This document shows, piece by piece, positions 49,489 to 59,181 of a stretch of 64,000 bases of DNA. The translations under genes and the position numbers were made by a program. Numbering within the stretch: position 1 is the stretch's first letter; every line of letters begins with the position of its first letter. This DNA is from Aurantiochytrium sp. KH105 (lineage: Eukaryota; Sar; Bigyra; Thraustochytrida; Thraustochytriidae), in assembly GCA_003116975.1 (NCBI GenBank), contig BGKB01000086.1, positions 224,710 through 288,709 of the forward strand, written 5' to 3'. Below the pieces are notes generated by a model. The model was not told the DNA's origin. It made no database searches and saw only the letters and a program-made list of their open reading frames with translations.

Positions 49489-51246
49489 ATGTCGCACTTC
49501 ATGCAGCCGAGCGTGATCCTGCTCCGCGAGGGCACGGACACCTCGCAAGGCACGGCCCAGCTTATCTCGAACATTAACGCCTGCTATGCGGTCGGGGAGA
49601 TCGTGGCGACCACCCTGGGCCCCATGGGCGCCGACAAACTGCTGTACAGCGGCGCCGGAAAGGCGACCATCAGCAACGACGGCGCCGAGATCCTCAAGCT
49701 CCTGGACATCGTCCACCCGGCGGCGCGCGCCCTCGTCGACATTGCCAAGTCCCAGGACGTTGAGGTCGGCGACGGCACCACCAGCGTGACCCTCATTGCG
49801 TGCGAGCTGCTCAACGAGTGCAAGACCTTTCTCGAGGACGGCGTGCACCCGCAGATCCTCATTGCCGGCTACCGCAAGGCTGCCCTCTTGGCCGTGAACC
49901 GCCTCGAGGAGCTCAAGGTCGGCGTCGCGGACCTCAAGGATGCCGGCGAGGACGGCGCCCGCGTGCTCTTGGAGCGAGTCGCCGGCACGGCACTAAACTC
50001 CAAGCTCATTTGCGCCTACAAGTCTCTCTTTGCGCCCATGGCCGTCGACGCCGTCGGTCTTCTCAAAAAGGACGACCTTGACCTCAAGCATGTTGGCATC
50101 AAAAAGGTCACGGGTGGTTCCGTCATGGATTCGCACCTCGTGCGTGGTGTTGCCTTCAAGAAGACCTTTTCCTACGCCGGTTTCGAGCAGCAGCCCAAAC
50201 ACATCAAGAATCCCAAGGTCCTCTTGCTCAACGTCGAGCTCGAGCTCAAGAGCGAAAAGGAGAACGCCGAGGTCCGAATTGAAGACCCCTCGCTGTACCA
50301 GAGCATTGTTGACGCTGAGTGGAAGATCATTTATGACAAGCTCGACCAGTGCGTCAAGTCCGGCGCCAATGTCGTCCTCTCCAAACTGCCCATCGGAGAT
50401 CTGGCCACCCAGTACTTTGCCGACCGTGAGATGTTTTGCGCAGGCCGCGTCTCCGATGACGACATGGAGCGCGTGGCGCGCGCCACGGGCGCGCAGATGC
50501 TCACCAGCACCAACGATATTCCGGAGTCTGCCATTGGCAACTGCGGCCTCTTTGAGGAGAACCAGGTCGGTGGCGAGCGATTCAACTACTTTACCGAGTG
50601 CTCGGCTACAACCTCGTGCACAATTGTCATTCGTGGAGGCTCGGAGCAGTTCGTCGAGGAAGCCCACCGCTCGCTGCACGACGCGCTCATGGTTGTCAAG
50701 CGTACCATGGAGAACTCGAGCGTCGTCGCGGGTGGTGGCGCCGTCGAGATGGAGCTCTCGCGTTACCTTCGAGCGCAGGCGCGCACTATTGAGGGCAAGC
50801 AGCAGCTCGTGATGACCGCTTTTGCCAAGGCGCTCGAGAAGATCCCGCGCCAGCTTTGCGACAACGCTGGCCTCGATTCCACTGACATTCTCAATCAGCT
50901 GCGCAAGAAGCACTTTGAGGAGCCCGAGGAGGGGCTTTGGTTTGGCGTCGACGTCAACGCTGCGGGCATTTGCGACACCTTCAAGTCTAACGTCTGGGAG
51001 CCTTCGGCCAATAAGATCAACTCCATTGCCTCTGCTGCCGAGGCTGCATGCCTAATTCTCTCTGTTGACGAGACCGTGCGCAACCCGCAGTCGGAGCAGG
51101 CGCAGATGCAGCAGCGCGGCCAGATGGGCGGCCGAGGAGGTGGTATGCCCATGTCTCAGGCTATGGGCGGACAGGGTCTTCGCGGCATGGGTCAAGCCAT
51201 GGGAGGTCGCGGCGTGCGCATGATGAAGGGCCGCGGCGGAAAGTAA
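49489..51246 (+). CDS. CCT7: T-complex protein 1 subunit eta (CCT7)
   Basis: A 585-residue group II chaperonin subunit. Eta-specific beginning: [27 protein letters not shown] (human eta: [21 protein letters not shown]). ATP-site elements are [37 protein letters not shown] and the C-terminal [16 protein letters not shown]. The ending is longer than usual: a Met/Gly-rich tail with [20 protein letters not shown] repeats and a basic RGGK end. CCT is the cytosolic double-ring chaperonin that folds actin and tubulin. Prefoldin 6 and TXNDC9 elsewhere in this window serve the same machine. Single exon; the ATG at 49489 aligns with the family start. Confidence 0.95.
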   Translation: MSHFMQPSVILLREGTDTSQGTAQLISNINACYAVGEIVATTLGPMGADKLLYSGAGKATISNDGAEILKLLDIVHPAARALVDIAKSQDVEVGDGTTSVTLIACELLNECKTFLEDGVHPQILIAGYRKAALLAVNRLEELKVGVADLKDAGEDGARVLLERVAGTALNSKLICAYKSLFAPMAVDAVGLLKKDDLDLKHVGIKKVTGGSVMDSHLVRGVAFKKTFSYAGFEQQPKHIKNPKVLLLNVELELKSEKENAEVRIEDPSLYQSIVDAEWKIIYDKLDQCVKSGANVVLSKLPIGDLATQYFADREMFCAGRVSDDDMERVARATGAQMLTSTNDIPESAIGNCGLFEENQVGGERFNYFTECSATTSCTIVIRGGSEQFVEEAHRSLHDALMVVKRTMENSSVVAGGGAVEMELSRYLRAQARTIEGKQQLVMTAFAKALEKIPRQLCDNAGLDSTDILNQLRKKHFEEPEEGLWFGVDVNAAGICDTFKSNVWEPSANKINSIASAAEAACLILSVDETVRNPQSEQAQMQQRGQMGGRGGGMPMSQAMGGQGLRGMGQAMGGRGVRMMKGRGGK

Positions 51247-51831
51247 TTACCGGTTTATAGACGCTAGATGTATCGAGCCACCTGGACTCTTTCTTTGCTT
51301 TTTGCTTGCTTTCCAATTGTTTCCCTTCTTGGCTTGTTTTCTCTTCTTTCTTTTTTTTCTTCTTTTCCTTTTTTTGTGTGTTTGTGAAATCGCGAGAAAG
51401 ACAGTCTGGAAAGTCACGAGGTCCTACAGACAGCCTCGCAATGGATACGATTCTTTCTTGCCTCAAACTTTTGTCACTTCCGAGACAGACTTCACATCAA
51501 CGTTAAAGATGCCCATTCTCTCAGAGAAAAAAACAATCTTCTTTTCGTTTTGACAGACAGATTACAACAGCCTGAATGTTTCCCCGACCCAACTTCTTCT
51601 CAAAGTTCCGAAGTCCGCACTCATCAACAAGGTCCAGGCCTACTCTCGCTGTTCTTAGGCCTAGCCTACTCTCTCTCTCTTTTCACAGTTCTTCAGGCCC
51701 ATCGTGTCCCGTAGCTGACTGACCGTGCCTCTGCGTTGAACCAACGTCAACGGTCAAAGTCAAAAGAACGAGCTTTGGCCTTGCTCGCGGTCGGGCCCGG
51801 GGCCTGCGGAGCGCTCTCGGCTGGACAGATA
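51247..51831. other. Intergenic between CCT7 and the lectin
   Basis: GGTTTATAGACG sits just after the CCT7 stop (about 51252). A T/C-rich tract lies at 51295-51385, and a CTCTCTCTCTC run at 51670-51680. No gene. Confidence 0.5.
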
Positions 51832-53199
51832 ATGGACGAGGGAGACCCTCACGGGGAACGCTTTGTGCCGCGCACGGCGCTACCTACGTCGTCTTCGATG
51901 GCTGACACGAGCACGTCAGCGCCATCAGAGACCCGAAAGAAGATGGGGCCCAAGCCCACTGCGCCTGGTAAATTTGCCAACCGAGAGGGCGGTCGCACGC
52001 CCGAGAAGAGGAAAAGAAGAAAAAGATGTTTGCGCGCCTCGCCACGCGATGTCCAGGCTGTTTGTCGACTGCTACTTCTCGTTGTGATGTGGTGCCAGCT
52101 CATGCGAGAAGCTGATTCCTTTGGATTCAAGTACGCCGACTTTAACCAGACTGACGGCCTCTTATTCCTTGGCGATGCCATCACGAGCAGCTGTGAGGAA
52201 AAGGATGGCGCAGACGCACAATCCCAGCTGGCTTATGGGTATCAGCCACGGCACGGGAAAACCTCGCCTGCTAGCATGCTTCATCTCCTCACCGAAACAG
52301 TAGAAACTATTCGCGACATGCGCGTTGAGACGGCCAGGGAGGCTGACGCTGACGACATGGAGACGAATCTCGCCGGCATTGGACACAGAGACGAATCTTT
52401 TTTCGGGGGCTTTGCTGACCTCGAAACAGACGACTGCGCCCTCCGCCTACGCTTGACCAGCTCGCAGCCCAATGAGACCGGAGCCGTTTGGCGTGATGAG
52501 GGAACAAATGTGCTCCAAGGTTTTAGCACAAAATTCAACTTTCAAATTAGCGACCTTTCGCGAGCTTGCGCGCTCGTTCGAGATGCTAGCTTCTCCTCGA
52601 AGCGATACGAGTCGTGTTCTGTGCATGGCGGAGACGGTTTCGCGTTTGTCATTCACGGAGACGATGGCGATCGCACGGCCCTGGGACAAGGCGGTGCTGA
52701 CTTGGGTTTTGGAGGCCTGCAAAACGCTTTGGCGATCGAATTTGACGTCTGGTACAATGCAGAGCGTGGCGATGCTTTCGAAGACCACGTTACTGTCTTG
52801 GCCGCAGGGCCAGGGGAAACGCTCCTTGCACGAGAGGCTTTACATCTGAGCTCTCCACAACCTACAGCACTTGCCGACGGCCGAATACACTCTGCACGCA
52901 TTGTGTACTACCCCTTTCTCAACACAGATCTGCTTCCTTTTTTCCAGATAACTACAACTGGCACGGCATATGTTGTCGACAACGGCGAGGGGTATCGTCT
53001 TGGTACCCTCGGAATATTTATTGACGGCAACAACACGCATCCCCTCGTTGCGATTCCCATCAATCTCAGCGCTTTTCTCGACCTAGAGGAGAATCGCGCC
53101 ATTGTTGGGTTTACGTCTGCAACGGGTCGGTCATGGGCTTCACACGACATTCTCTCGTGGACCTTTTGCGAGTCGCACGATGACGCCGATTGCGCATAG
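51832..53199 (+). CDS. L-type (legume-like) lectin domain membrane or secreted protein
   Basis: A 455-residue protein from the first ATG (51832). The open frame upstream has no ATG. Residues 1-73 are Pro/Lys/Arg-rich, ending in KRKRRKR. A hydrophobic VCRLLLLVVMWCQLM follows, either a signal-anchor or a signal peptide from a later start. The lectin fold starts with FGFKYADFNQTDGLLFLGDA and resumes about 75 residues later with LRLTSSQPNETGAVW, FSTKFNFQIS, GGDGFAFVIHGD, LAIEFDVWYN, DHVTVL, and closes with AIVGFTSATG...HDILSWTF, all L-type signatures. The metal/sugar Asp of GDGFAF and the EFD are present. L-type lectins bind glycans at the surface or in ER-Golgi cargo sorting. The N-terminal basic part is unusual. 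Single exon. Confidence 0.8.
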   Translation: MDEGDPHGERFVPRTALPTSSSMADTSTSAPSETRKKMGPKPTAPGKFANREGGRTPEKRKRRKRCLRASPRDVQAVCRLLLLVVMWCQLMREADSFGFKYADFNQTDGLLFLGDAITSSCEEKDGADAQSQLAYGYQPRHGKTSPASMLHLLTETVETIRDMRVETAREADADDMETNLAGIGHRDESFFGGFADLETDDCALRLRLTSSQPNETGAVWRDEGTNVLQGFSTKFNFQISDLSRACALVRDASFSSKRYESCSVHGGDGFAFVIHGDDGDRTALGQGGADLGFGGLQNALAIEFDVWYNAERGDAFEDHVTVLAAGPGETLLAREALHLSSPQPTALADGRIHSARIVYYPFLNTDLLPFFQITTTGTAYVVDNGEGYRLGTLGIFIDGNNTHPLVAIPINLSAFLDLEENRAIVGFTSATGRSWASHDILSWTFCESHDDADCA

Positions 53200-53685
53200 A
53201 ATAGAAAACGATCAGCCTAAGCTTTACGAGGACACATCACCTTCTCTTGACCCGTGCCTGTGACCTCTAGAGTTGCCTCTTTTGAGAAGTCTTCGTAATC
53301 GCTGTCGAAGTAAAGCACCTTGTCTCATCGCCCTTCTGGCACACAGCACATGGCTCTTATCCGGACTCATAAGAATAATGATAAATACGAAACGAGACTG
53401 CGAGTTTTTTTTGCAAGCAAGACAAGAACGCCGAGAGCGCCGCGAGGACTCGTGCGTGCGGCACCCGTGTCGGTGTCGAGGCGGACGTCGGCGTCTTGGG
53501 GCGGCGCGCGACGGCCTGCAACGCCAAAGTCGAGGCGAGGGCCCGCGTGGCGGCGCCACGAGGAGGAAAAACCGTGGGCGGAAATTGCCTCGCAGACTCT
53601 TTCCTGCGAGCGCGAGCCCGGCGCCCAGCGCACGTTGACGGCAAGGCAAGGGACGCGCGAGGACTGCAGAAGGGCGCAGGTCAAG
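53200..53685. other. Intergenic before the Atg17-like gene
   Basis: No gene. The frame of the next gene stays open upstream to 53320 but is Arg/Ala-rich. Confidence 0.5.
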
Positions 53686-55533
53686 ATGAGCGGCCGCGAA
53701 GAGCTTCTGAGGGCCACTAAGGCGGCCTATGACTTTAGTGTCAAGGTCGTCAACAACGCCCATGCGCTGCTGGAGCACAGCCGTAGCACGAGAGTACGCG
53801 TGCAGGGCGGGATTGAGGAGATTCGCACAGGCGCGCAGCGCGATATTGCCGCACTCGAGACGCTCGAGAGTTGCAAAGGTGATGCTCTGTCGCGAGCAAA
53901 AGCTGCCGAAGCCAAGGTCAACGACCGCGACGAAGCCTTTTCAAGCTTGCGCATCACCCTCGATGCCCTCGGCTCCACGGCGTTACCGCCGTGGTTACCC
54001 AATGCAGGCGGTGGCATGCATACAGAGAGCGGCCAAGGGTCGCTCCTGGACTTTGTCGATGTCCGGGAGATCGAAACCTTGCGCAAGTCCGCTCAGGGCC
54101 TTGCCGCTGATGCCTTGCAGCAGGTGGAAGAAGTCCGCGTCGCCGCGGAAGCGCTTTCGGAACGGAAACGGGTAGCTTTGGAGGTAGACATGCTTCGGGC
54201 GGTTCAAAGAATCGAAGACACTACGCCGGCTTCATCGACACTTGGTGAGGCTGCAACAATCTTTGACGTCCTCGAAGAGTGGATGCGAAAAGTTTCTGCT
54301 GAGGTCGACGAGCAAGGTGCGATTGTCAAGGTTTTGTCGAGAGGTTCTTTTGGCCTTGCAGGTCTCTACGACCATCTTCTCGATGCATCGGAGCTGGGTC
54401 CACCCGATGCTCAGCTTGTTCGGCCTGTGCGAGACTTTCTTGCGCATGATTTTGCAGCCATGGACAAAAACAACAATAACAAGAACAACAACGACATAAC
54501 GACCCCAGGCGGCGGCACTATGGCGCAGTCCCATACCCAGACTTCGTCACAGCCGGACGCAGCAGCGTCAGCGGGCCCTGTAGAAGAGCACGATGATCTC
54601 CGGGAACAGCAGCAGCAACAGCAGCAACAGCAGCAACAAGACTCCGAGTCACACGTTGACCTGCGCCAAAGTATAGCACGTTGCGAAGCGCACATGAAGC
54701 GCGGTTTGAAACGAATGGCTGCCTCCGTGGATCGCGTGAAAACGGTGTCGCAGGTTCTGACCCAGGCCCGAAAGCGCTACCCTGTTGAAGCTCACGCGGC
54801 TGTGGAAGCCGCAGTCCAGGTGGGCCACGAGGTCGCCGCCCGGGCTGAGGGGCTGCTCCAGATTTGCCAGGATGCCCAGCGCGAGGTGGATCTTGCGTCG
54901 CAGGAATTTGTCAAGCTTGACGAATTTTATCATCATTTCCAAAATGCCCAGGCCGAAGCCGAGACAGAGCTCCGTCGACGATGGGAGTCCTTGGCCAAGG
55001 CGGAAGAGCTCGCGCGCGAGCACCAGGCCAAGATGCTCGAGCTGGTAGACGCCGAACTTGCTGCGAGAGCGAAGTTTGACGAAACGTTTGGTGTGTATTT
55101 GCCGGATGGGTACTGCTCGGCGCTTCGGCCCAAGGCAGAGCCGACGTCTTTTCAATACGTCATAGTAAATGCCGACGATGCGCACAACCTTCATGACTGT
55201 ACACAGCACCTTTCTGATCTCCAAGCCGCGAGCTTTTCTGCGGTGACGGACGAGGGCGTCGCGCTCGAGACGGATGCAAGGTCTACCACATTGAACGCGG
55301 TCAAGGACGATGTCGATGCCGCGTCTGAGGCCCAAACCCCAGCCACATCTAGCGCCAGCGCGCATGGAGAGATCGCCAGCAAGACTGTTGGCGAGGACAA
55401 CGATGATTTCGACGAAGACAAGAATGCCGACGAGGATATTGACGAGGGCATCATCAAGGATGATGTCAATCAGGACGAGGACGAGGATACAGACTCTAAT
55501 GCTGAAAGTGTTGCCTCCGTCCGTGCTAAATGA
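53686..55533 (+). CDS. Coiled-coil scaffold, Atg17/Atg11-like
   Basis: A 615-residue protein from MSGREELLRATKAAYDF (53686). Nearly all-helical. The N-terminal half has long amphipathic helices (VVNNAHALLEHSRSTRVRV, EETLRK/VREIETLRKSAQGLA). A low-complexity middle follows with Asn and poly-Gln tracts (54463-54492; 54607-54640). Then come helices RCEAHMKRGLKRMAASVDRVK and DLASQEFVKLDEFYHHFQNAQ. Near the end FDETFGVYLPDGYCSALRP resembles the R/F-x-x-F...YLP..L.P.L segment closing the Atg17 domain (yeast Atg17, FIP200). An acidic tail (DEDxDE) ends the protein. Atg17-type proteins organise the Atg1 kinase complex at autophagosome initiation. The resemblance is by pattern only; a BAR-type or unrelated scaffold remains possible. 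Confidence 0.55.
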   Translation: MSGREELLRATKAAYDFSVKVVNNAHALLEHSRSTRVRVQGGIEEIRTGAQRDIAALETLESCKGDALSRAKAAEAKVNDRDEAFSSLRITLDALGSTALPPWLPNAGGGMHTESGQGSLLDFVDVREIETLRKSAQGLAADALQQVEEVRVAAEALSERKRVALEVDMLRAVQRIEDTTPASSTLGEAATIFDVLEEWMRKVSAEVDEQGAIVKVLSRGSFGLAGLYDHLLDASELGPPDAQLVRPVRDFLAHDFAAMDKNNNNKNNNDITTPGGGTMAQSHTQTSSQPDAAASAGPVEEHDDLREQQQQQQQQQQQDSESHVDLRQSIARCEAHMKRGLKRMAASVDRVKTVSQVLTQARKRYPVEAHAAVEAAVQVGHEVAARAEGLLQICQDAQREVDLASQEFVKLDEFYHHFQNAQAEAETELRRRWESLAKAEELAREHQAKMLELVDAELAARAKFDETFGVYLPDGYCSALRPKAEPTSFQYVIVNADDAHNLHDCTQHLSDLQAASFSAVTDEGVALETDARSTTLNAVKDDVDAASEAQTPATSSASAHGEIASKTVGEDNDDFDEDKNADEDIDEGIIKDDVNQDEDEDTDSNAESVASVRAK

Positions 55534-56120
55534 TCGACGCGCGGGTACGACAGGTCGGCCGATCCTAGCTTTCTACTTTGCTTCCTTCTCACAGGAAGGA
55601 ATCTAGGTATCACCGTCGCGACATCCTGTCAAAGGTACACACTACGATCATTTACGGCGGACGCAGCTATGCCCGGCCGGCGGACCGCCCGCCCGCCCGC
55701 TCCCTCGCTCGCTCGGCATTCCCGAAAGCTGGCAAGCCAATCAGCAAGGCCGAGCGGGAGCTATCGCGGAGGCGAGCAAACCCCGATCTGGGCGAGCGCG
55801 GCTCGGCTCGCGTGGAGTCGCTTCGCCCGCCCCTCGCGCACACGCTCTCCTCGCGCACGTGCCGCCCGCCCGGGCGGGCGACCCGTGCAAGGGTCGCGGG
55901 GAAACCGAGCTCGTTTCGGAGGAAGGAAGGAGAGCGCGCACGAGCAGCGCGAGCCGGAGCAGCAGAGCGGAGCAGAGGAGGAGAGCAAAGCGAAGCAAAG
56001 CAAAGCCGCTTGCTCGCCGGCGCGGGCGTCGTCGCGGGCGGGCGGGCGGAGCGGGCGCGGCGGAGCGAGCGATCGCGCGAGCAGCGAGCGAGCGGCTGCG
56101 GCCTGCCTGCCGAGGCGGCG
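55534..56120. other. Intergenic before the DHHC gene
   Basis: GC-rich leader with GGGCGGGCGGGCGGAGC-type runs (56036-56052). The frame is open from 55578, but the region is Arg-rich and judged non-coding. No gene. Confidence 0.5.
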
Positions 56121-57083
56121 ATGCAGGCGGACGCGGAGAGACCCGGCCTGGCGGTGCCGACGCCGGCCGCCTCGTTTACGGCGGCGACGGCGAGAACGCG
56201 GAGCGCGCCGGCGGCGGCGGCAGCGGCGGGGAGCGCGCGAGGACACGTGCGCAGGCATGGGTTCGAGCTGCCGTGGACGAAGCTGCAAGTCAGCTCGTGG
56301 GTGCTCTTTGGGTACTTTGTAGGGGTCTTTTACGTTGTGAGCCAGGAGGTACTCCCAGGCGTCCTGTATCATGTGATTGGGGCAGTGCACGGCATTCTGG
56401 CCGTGATGGTGATCGTCTTCACGCTCCGGTGCTCGCTCATCGATCCCGAGGACCAGGAAGAGTACCCCGGAAACGTTCCGCGCCAGGAGCTGAGCTTTTG
56501 CCACATTTGCAGACATACTGTCCGCAAGTCGAGCAAACATTGCCGCACTTGCAACAAATGCGTGGCCGGCTTTGATCACCACTGCGTCTGGATTCAACAG
56601 TGTATTGGGAGCAAGAACTACACGAGCTTCTTTTGGCTATTGATGACCGCAACCGTTCTTCTCGGACTTGAGGCTCTCACCGGTCTTTCGGCGCTCGTCT
56701 TGTACACACGGAGTGTGTTGGTGGCCACGAACGAGAGAAGTCACACCATTTTCGTGGCTGTATACTTTTGCGTTTCTCTCATGGCCACTTGCGCGGTGCT
56801 AAATCTGCTCATTTTCCATGTGCGTCTGAGCTTCCGTGGCGAGACAACGTATGATTACCTTGTTGCGAAGGCGCGACGCTCTCGATCCAAGCAGCAACAG
56901 CAACAAGATGCCGAGGTTCTTCCCGTCCGTCGCATGCGTTGCTTTGGACTTTGCGGGTCGGCTCATCAGATTGGCGGTTCTGTGAGGCAATCGCAATCTC
57001 AGTCGCAAGAGCCGCAACAGCCGGCGAACAGCGGGCCTGCATCCTCCCAGGCCGTGTCTGAAGGACATGTTCGTCTCATTTGA
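56121..57083 (+). CDS. DHHC-type palmitoyltransferase
   Basis: A 320-residue protein from ATG 56121 (MQADAERPGLAVP). Two membrane helices (WVLFGYFVGVFYVVSQ; GILAVMVIVFTL) precede the cysteine-rich domain FCHICRHTVRKSSKHCRTCNKCVAGFDHHCVWIQQCIGSKNY, described here by its C-x2-C, HC, C-x2-C, DHHC (about 150-153) and NY motifs. Two further helices follow (WLLMTATVLLGLEALTGLSALVL; IFVAVYFCVSLMATCAVLNLL). A TTxD-like segment (ETTYDYLVAK) and a Gln/Ser-rich tail end the protein. It transfers palmitate to protein cysteines at Golgi or plasma membrane; the MGC-type CDPK in this window is the sort of substrate such enzymes modify. The catalytic Cys is intact. Confidence 0.9.
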   Translation: MQADAERPGLAVPTPAASFTAATARTRSAPAAAAAAGSARGHVRRHGFELPWTKLQVSSWVLFGYFVGVFYVVSQEVLPGVLYHVIGAVHGILAVMVIVFTLRCSLIDPEDQEEYPGNVPRQELSFCHICRHTVRKSSKHCRTCNKCVAGFDHHCVWIQQCIGSKNYTSFFWLLMTATVLLGLEALTGLSALVLYTRSVLVATNERSHTIFVAVYFCVSLMATCAVLNLLIFHVRLSFRGETTYDYLVAKARRSRSKQQQQQDAEVLPVRRMRCFGLCGSAHQIGGSVRQSQSQSQEPQQPANSGPASSQAVSEGHVRLI

Positions 57084-57552
57084 TCTCTTTTATTTCCGTC
57101 TTTTCTCATCTCATCCCCACCACTCAGGCTCACCACCCGCCCACTCGCCCAACCTAATTTCCACTTTTTTTTGGAGAGGACGGGCCCGTGCATAATAACG
57201 CCCGCCCACTTTCTCGCACACGGCGCAGCAGAAAGGCATCACGAAAAAAAAAAAGAAAAAAAGGCGGAAATTAATGAAGTGGAGGAGTCGAGGGGGATCT
57301 CATTCCAGCGCGTTTTGCTGGCCGGGCAATGTTCTTATCTATCTATACCTAGTTCCATACATCATAAATTGCACAAAGAAACAAAGTTCACATCTTGAAA
57401 GAGTGGTATACAGAGTCTATCAATAATCTCATACACGGATCGGTTGCGTGCAGTGAGGTGTGCAGGGTTGCAGGAACTCCGCGGGGTTACAGGTGCCTAA
57501 AATTGTGGGCGCCAACCAAAGAACAACAGGTCGGCTATTTTCCCTCATGGAC
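57084..57552. other. Convergent intergenic region
   Basis: Poly-A/G-rich stretch (57243-57270). No gene. Confidence 0.55.
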
Positions 57553-59181
57553 CTAGCTTCTTGCCGAACTTGCATGAAGGAAAGCCCAGTTGCGCGCGTT
57601 CCCGATGTTGCGCTGTGAGAAAATCTTTGACAAAATGTGAAAAACCACGCGTGTGCAAAAGATCTCAATCAGCAAAACAACGAGATAATAAACAAGAATG
57701 TACTGACGCGGGCGATCCTTGGCGAGAAGAACGAAACAAACCAACGTGAAGGTTCCCGCGCGTAAAATGCGCAGAAAATCAGCACTGTCAGTAATTGGGA
57801 CGCCAATGCTAAAGTGATGCGAATACATGGCTCGCAGAATGCCCAACAAAAGGGCACCAATCAAGACGGGGACCTCTCTGCCTGCGACCAACGTAAGCAG
57901 CAATCCCTCCTTGAATGTTCTGTAATGAAATGGTATGGCCACGCTAGTGTCCAAATGGATCGAGAGCCCATGCTGCAAGAAACACTCGTTGAGAGCAAGG
58001 TGCTCGCACTCGTCACGCGTGGCGTCATACTGGCAGGTCACGAACGCGTCGCGCGCGTAGACGGCCATGCCGCCAAAGCAGCTGTCCACAGGCACGCTTC
58101 GCCCCTCGCGGTACCACTCCGCCGTGACCCTGTGGACATTGTGGAGAGTGCCCGCGTCGACAGAGCTTGGAAAAACGTTGTACTTGAACTCATCAATGTG
58201 TTTTTTGGACCGGAACGCGAGCACATCGCGATGACCTAAATTGTCCTTGTAAACGTTGAAGCACCGAACGCCCATGTGCGAGGTCCGTACCATGGCGCTC
58301 GCAACAATGTCCTTGATGGGCCATCGGTGCGAAACGTCCATGTCAAAGACAATGACACGCTGAAACTCCTGGTACTCTGGCTTGCGGATCTCGGAAACGT
58401 AAAAATTCCGCATCTCGCCCAAGAAACCGAGGTTGGGTCGCTTTTTGAATTCAAACGTTTTGGAAATGAGCTTGACCTTGGGGTTTTCCTTTTCCCAAGC
58501 TTGAAGCTTGGCGCGGTACTCCTTGGATGAATCATTCTCAACAATGATAATGCGATAATCCTGGAAGGCACGACCAAGCTCCTCGAGCTGATACCGGTTC
58601 ACCTCGAGGCCATAGTGATCGTCTCGCGTGATACAGGTCAGAACAGCTTTGGTTCCTACCTTGCCATCGATGTAGGAGCGAAGCTCCTGGAGGTCCTCTG
58701 AAACATGACTTTTACTTTCGTGAGTGGCAGTCATTGCGATTTGCGCGAAAGTGCTCTTGAGCACCGTCTCGCGCTCGGCCTCGAGCGAATAAGGCTCCAG
58801 AGGCCTCATCAGCACCGTGTTGATGAGGGAGTTGAATTTGACGTCTGCTGCGAGATACTTTTGTGTGCGCACGTAGAGCGACATTTGCAGGTCGTAGGCG
58901 CAGTAGAAGTACCACGTCGCCAGAATGATTGCAACGAGAAGAAGAGCTTGCATTCGGGGCTTTTTGTTGGAGATGTCGTCACAGGATACGGTATTGCTCT
59001 CGATGTCCACTTCCTTTCCATTTTCGTACGACACCACGCAGGGCTGCGCGGGGCTGGTTCCGTTTCGATTCATGACTGGGCTTGTACCCCCTGGCACCGC
59101 CGAATGCGCCCTCGTGCGCGAGAGGTTGTTGGCGCTGATGCTCGGGTCCGTAAGCTGGCGCGCCTTGGGCGACTTGATCAT
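57553..59181 (-). CDS. Membrane glycosyltransferase (GT-A fold)
   Basis: A 542-residue protein. N-terminal cytosolic region of 75 residues, then a signal-anchor (QALLLVAIILATWYFYCAY). The luminal region carries a GT-A domain: VLTCITRDD, YRIIIVENDSSKEYRAKL, the segment RPNLGFLGEMRNFYVSEI, the metal-binding FDMDVSHRW, and an acceptor-side SVDAGTLHNVHR...SCFGGMAVYARDAF. C-terminally there are two to three more helices (PVLIGALLLGIL; TFTLVCFVLLA; YILVYYLVVLLIEIFC), unusual for type II Golgi transferases. The DMD and the 'END/RN' layout resemble CAP59/GT69-like mannosyltransferases, but the family assignment is tentative and donor and acceptor are unknown. Single exon. Confidence 0.72.
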   Translation of the reverse strand: MIKSPKARQLTDPSISANNLSRTRAHSAVPGGTSPVMNRNGTSPAQPCVVSYENGKEVDIESNTVSCDDISNKKPRMQALLLVAIILATWYFYCAYDLQMSLYVRTQKYLAADVKFNSLINTVLMRPLEPYSLEAERETVLKSTFAQIAMTATHESKSHVSEDLQELRSYIDGKVGTKAVLTCITRDDHYGLEVNRYQLEELGRAFQDYRIIIVENDSSKEYRAKLQAWEKENPKVKLISKTFEFKKRPNLGFLGEMRNFYVSEIRKPEYQEFQRVIVFDMDVSHRWPIKDIVASAMVRTSHMGVRCFNVYKDNLGHRDVLAFRSKKHIDEFKYNVFPSSVDAGTLHNVHRVTAEWYREGRSVPVDSCFGGMAVYARDAFVTCQYDATRDECEHLALNECFLQHGLSIHLDTSVAIPFHYRTFKEGLLLTLVAGREVPVLIGALLLGILRAMYSHHFSIGVPITDSADFLRILRAGTFTLVCFVLLAKDRPRQYILVYYLVVLLIEIFCTRVVFHILSKIFSQRNIGNARNWAFLHASSARS

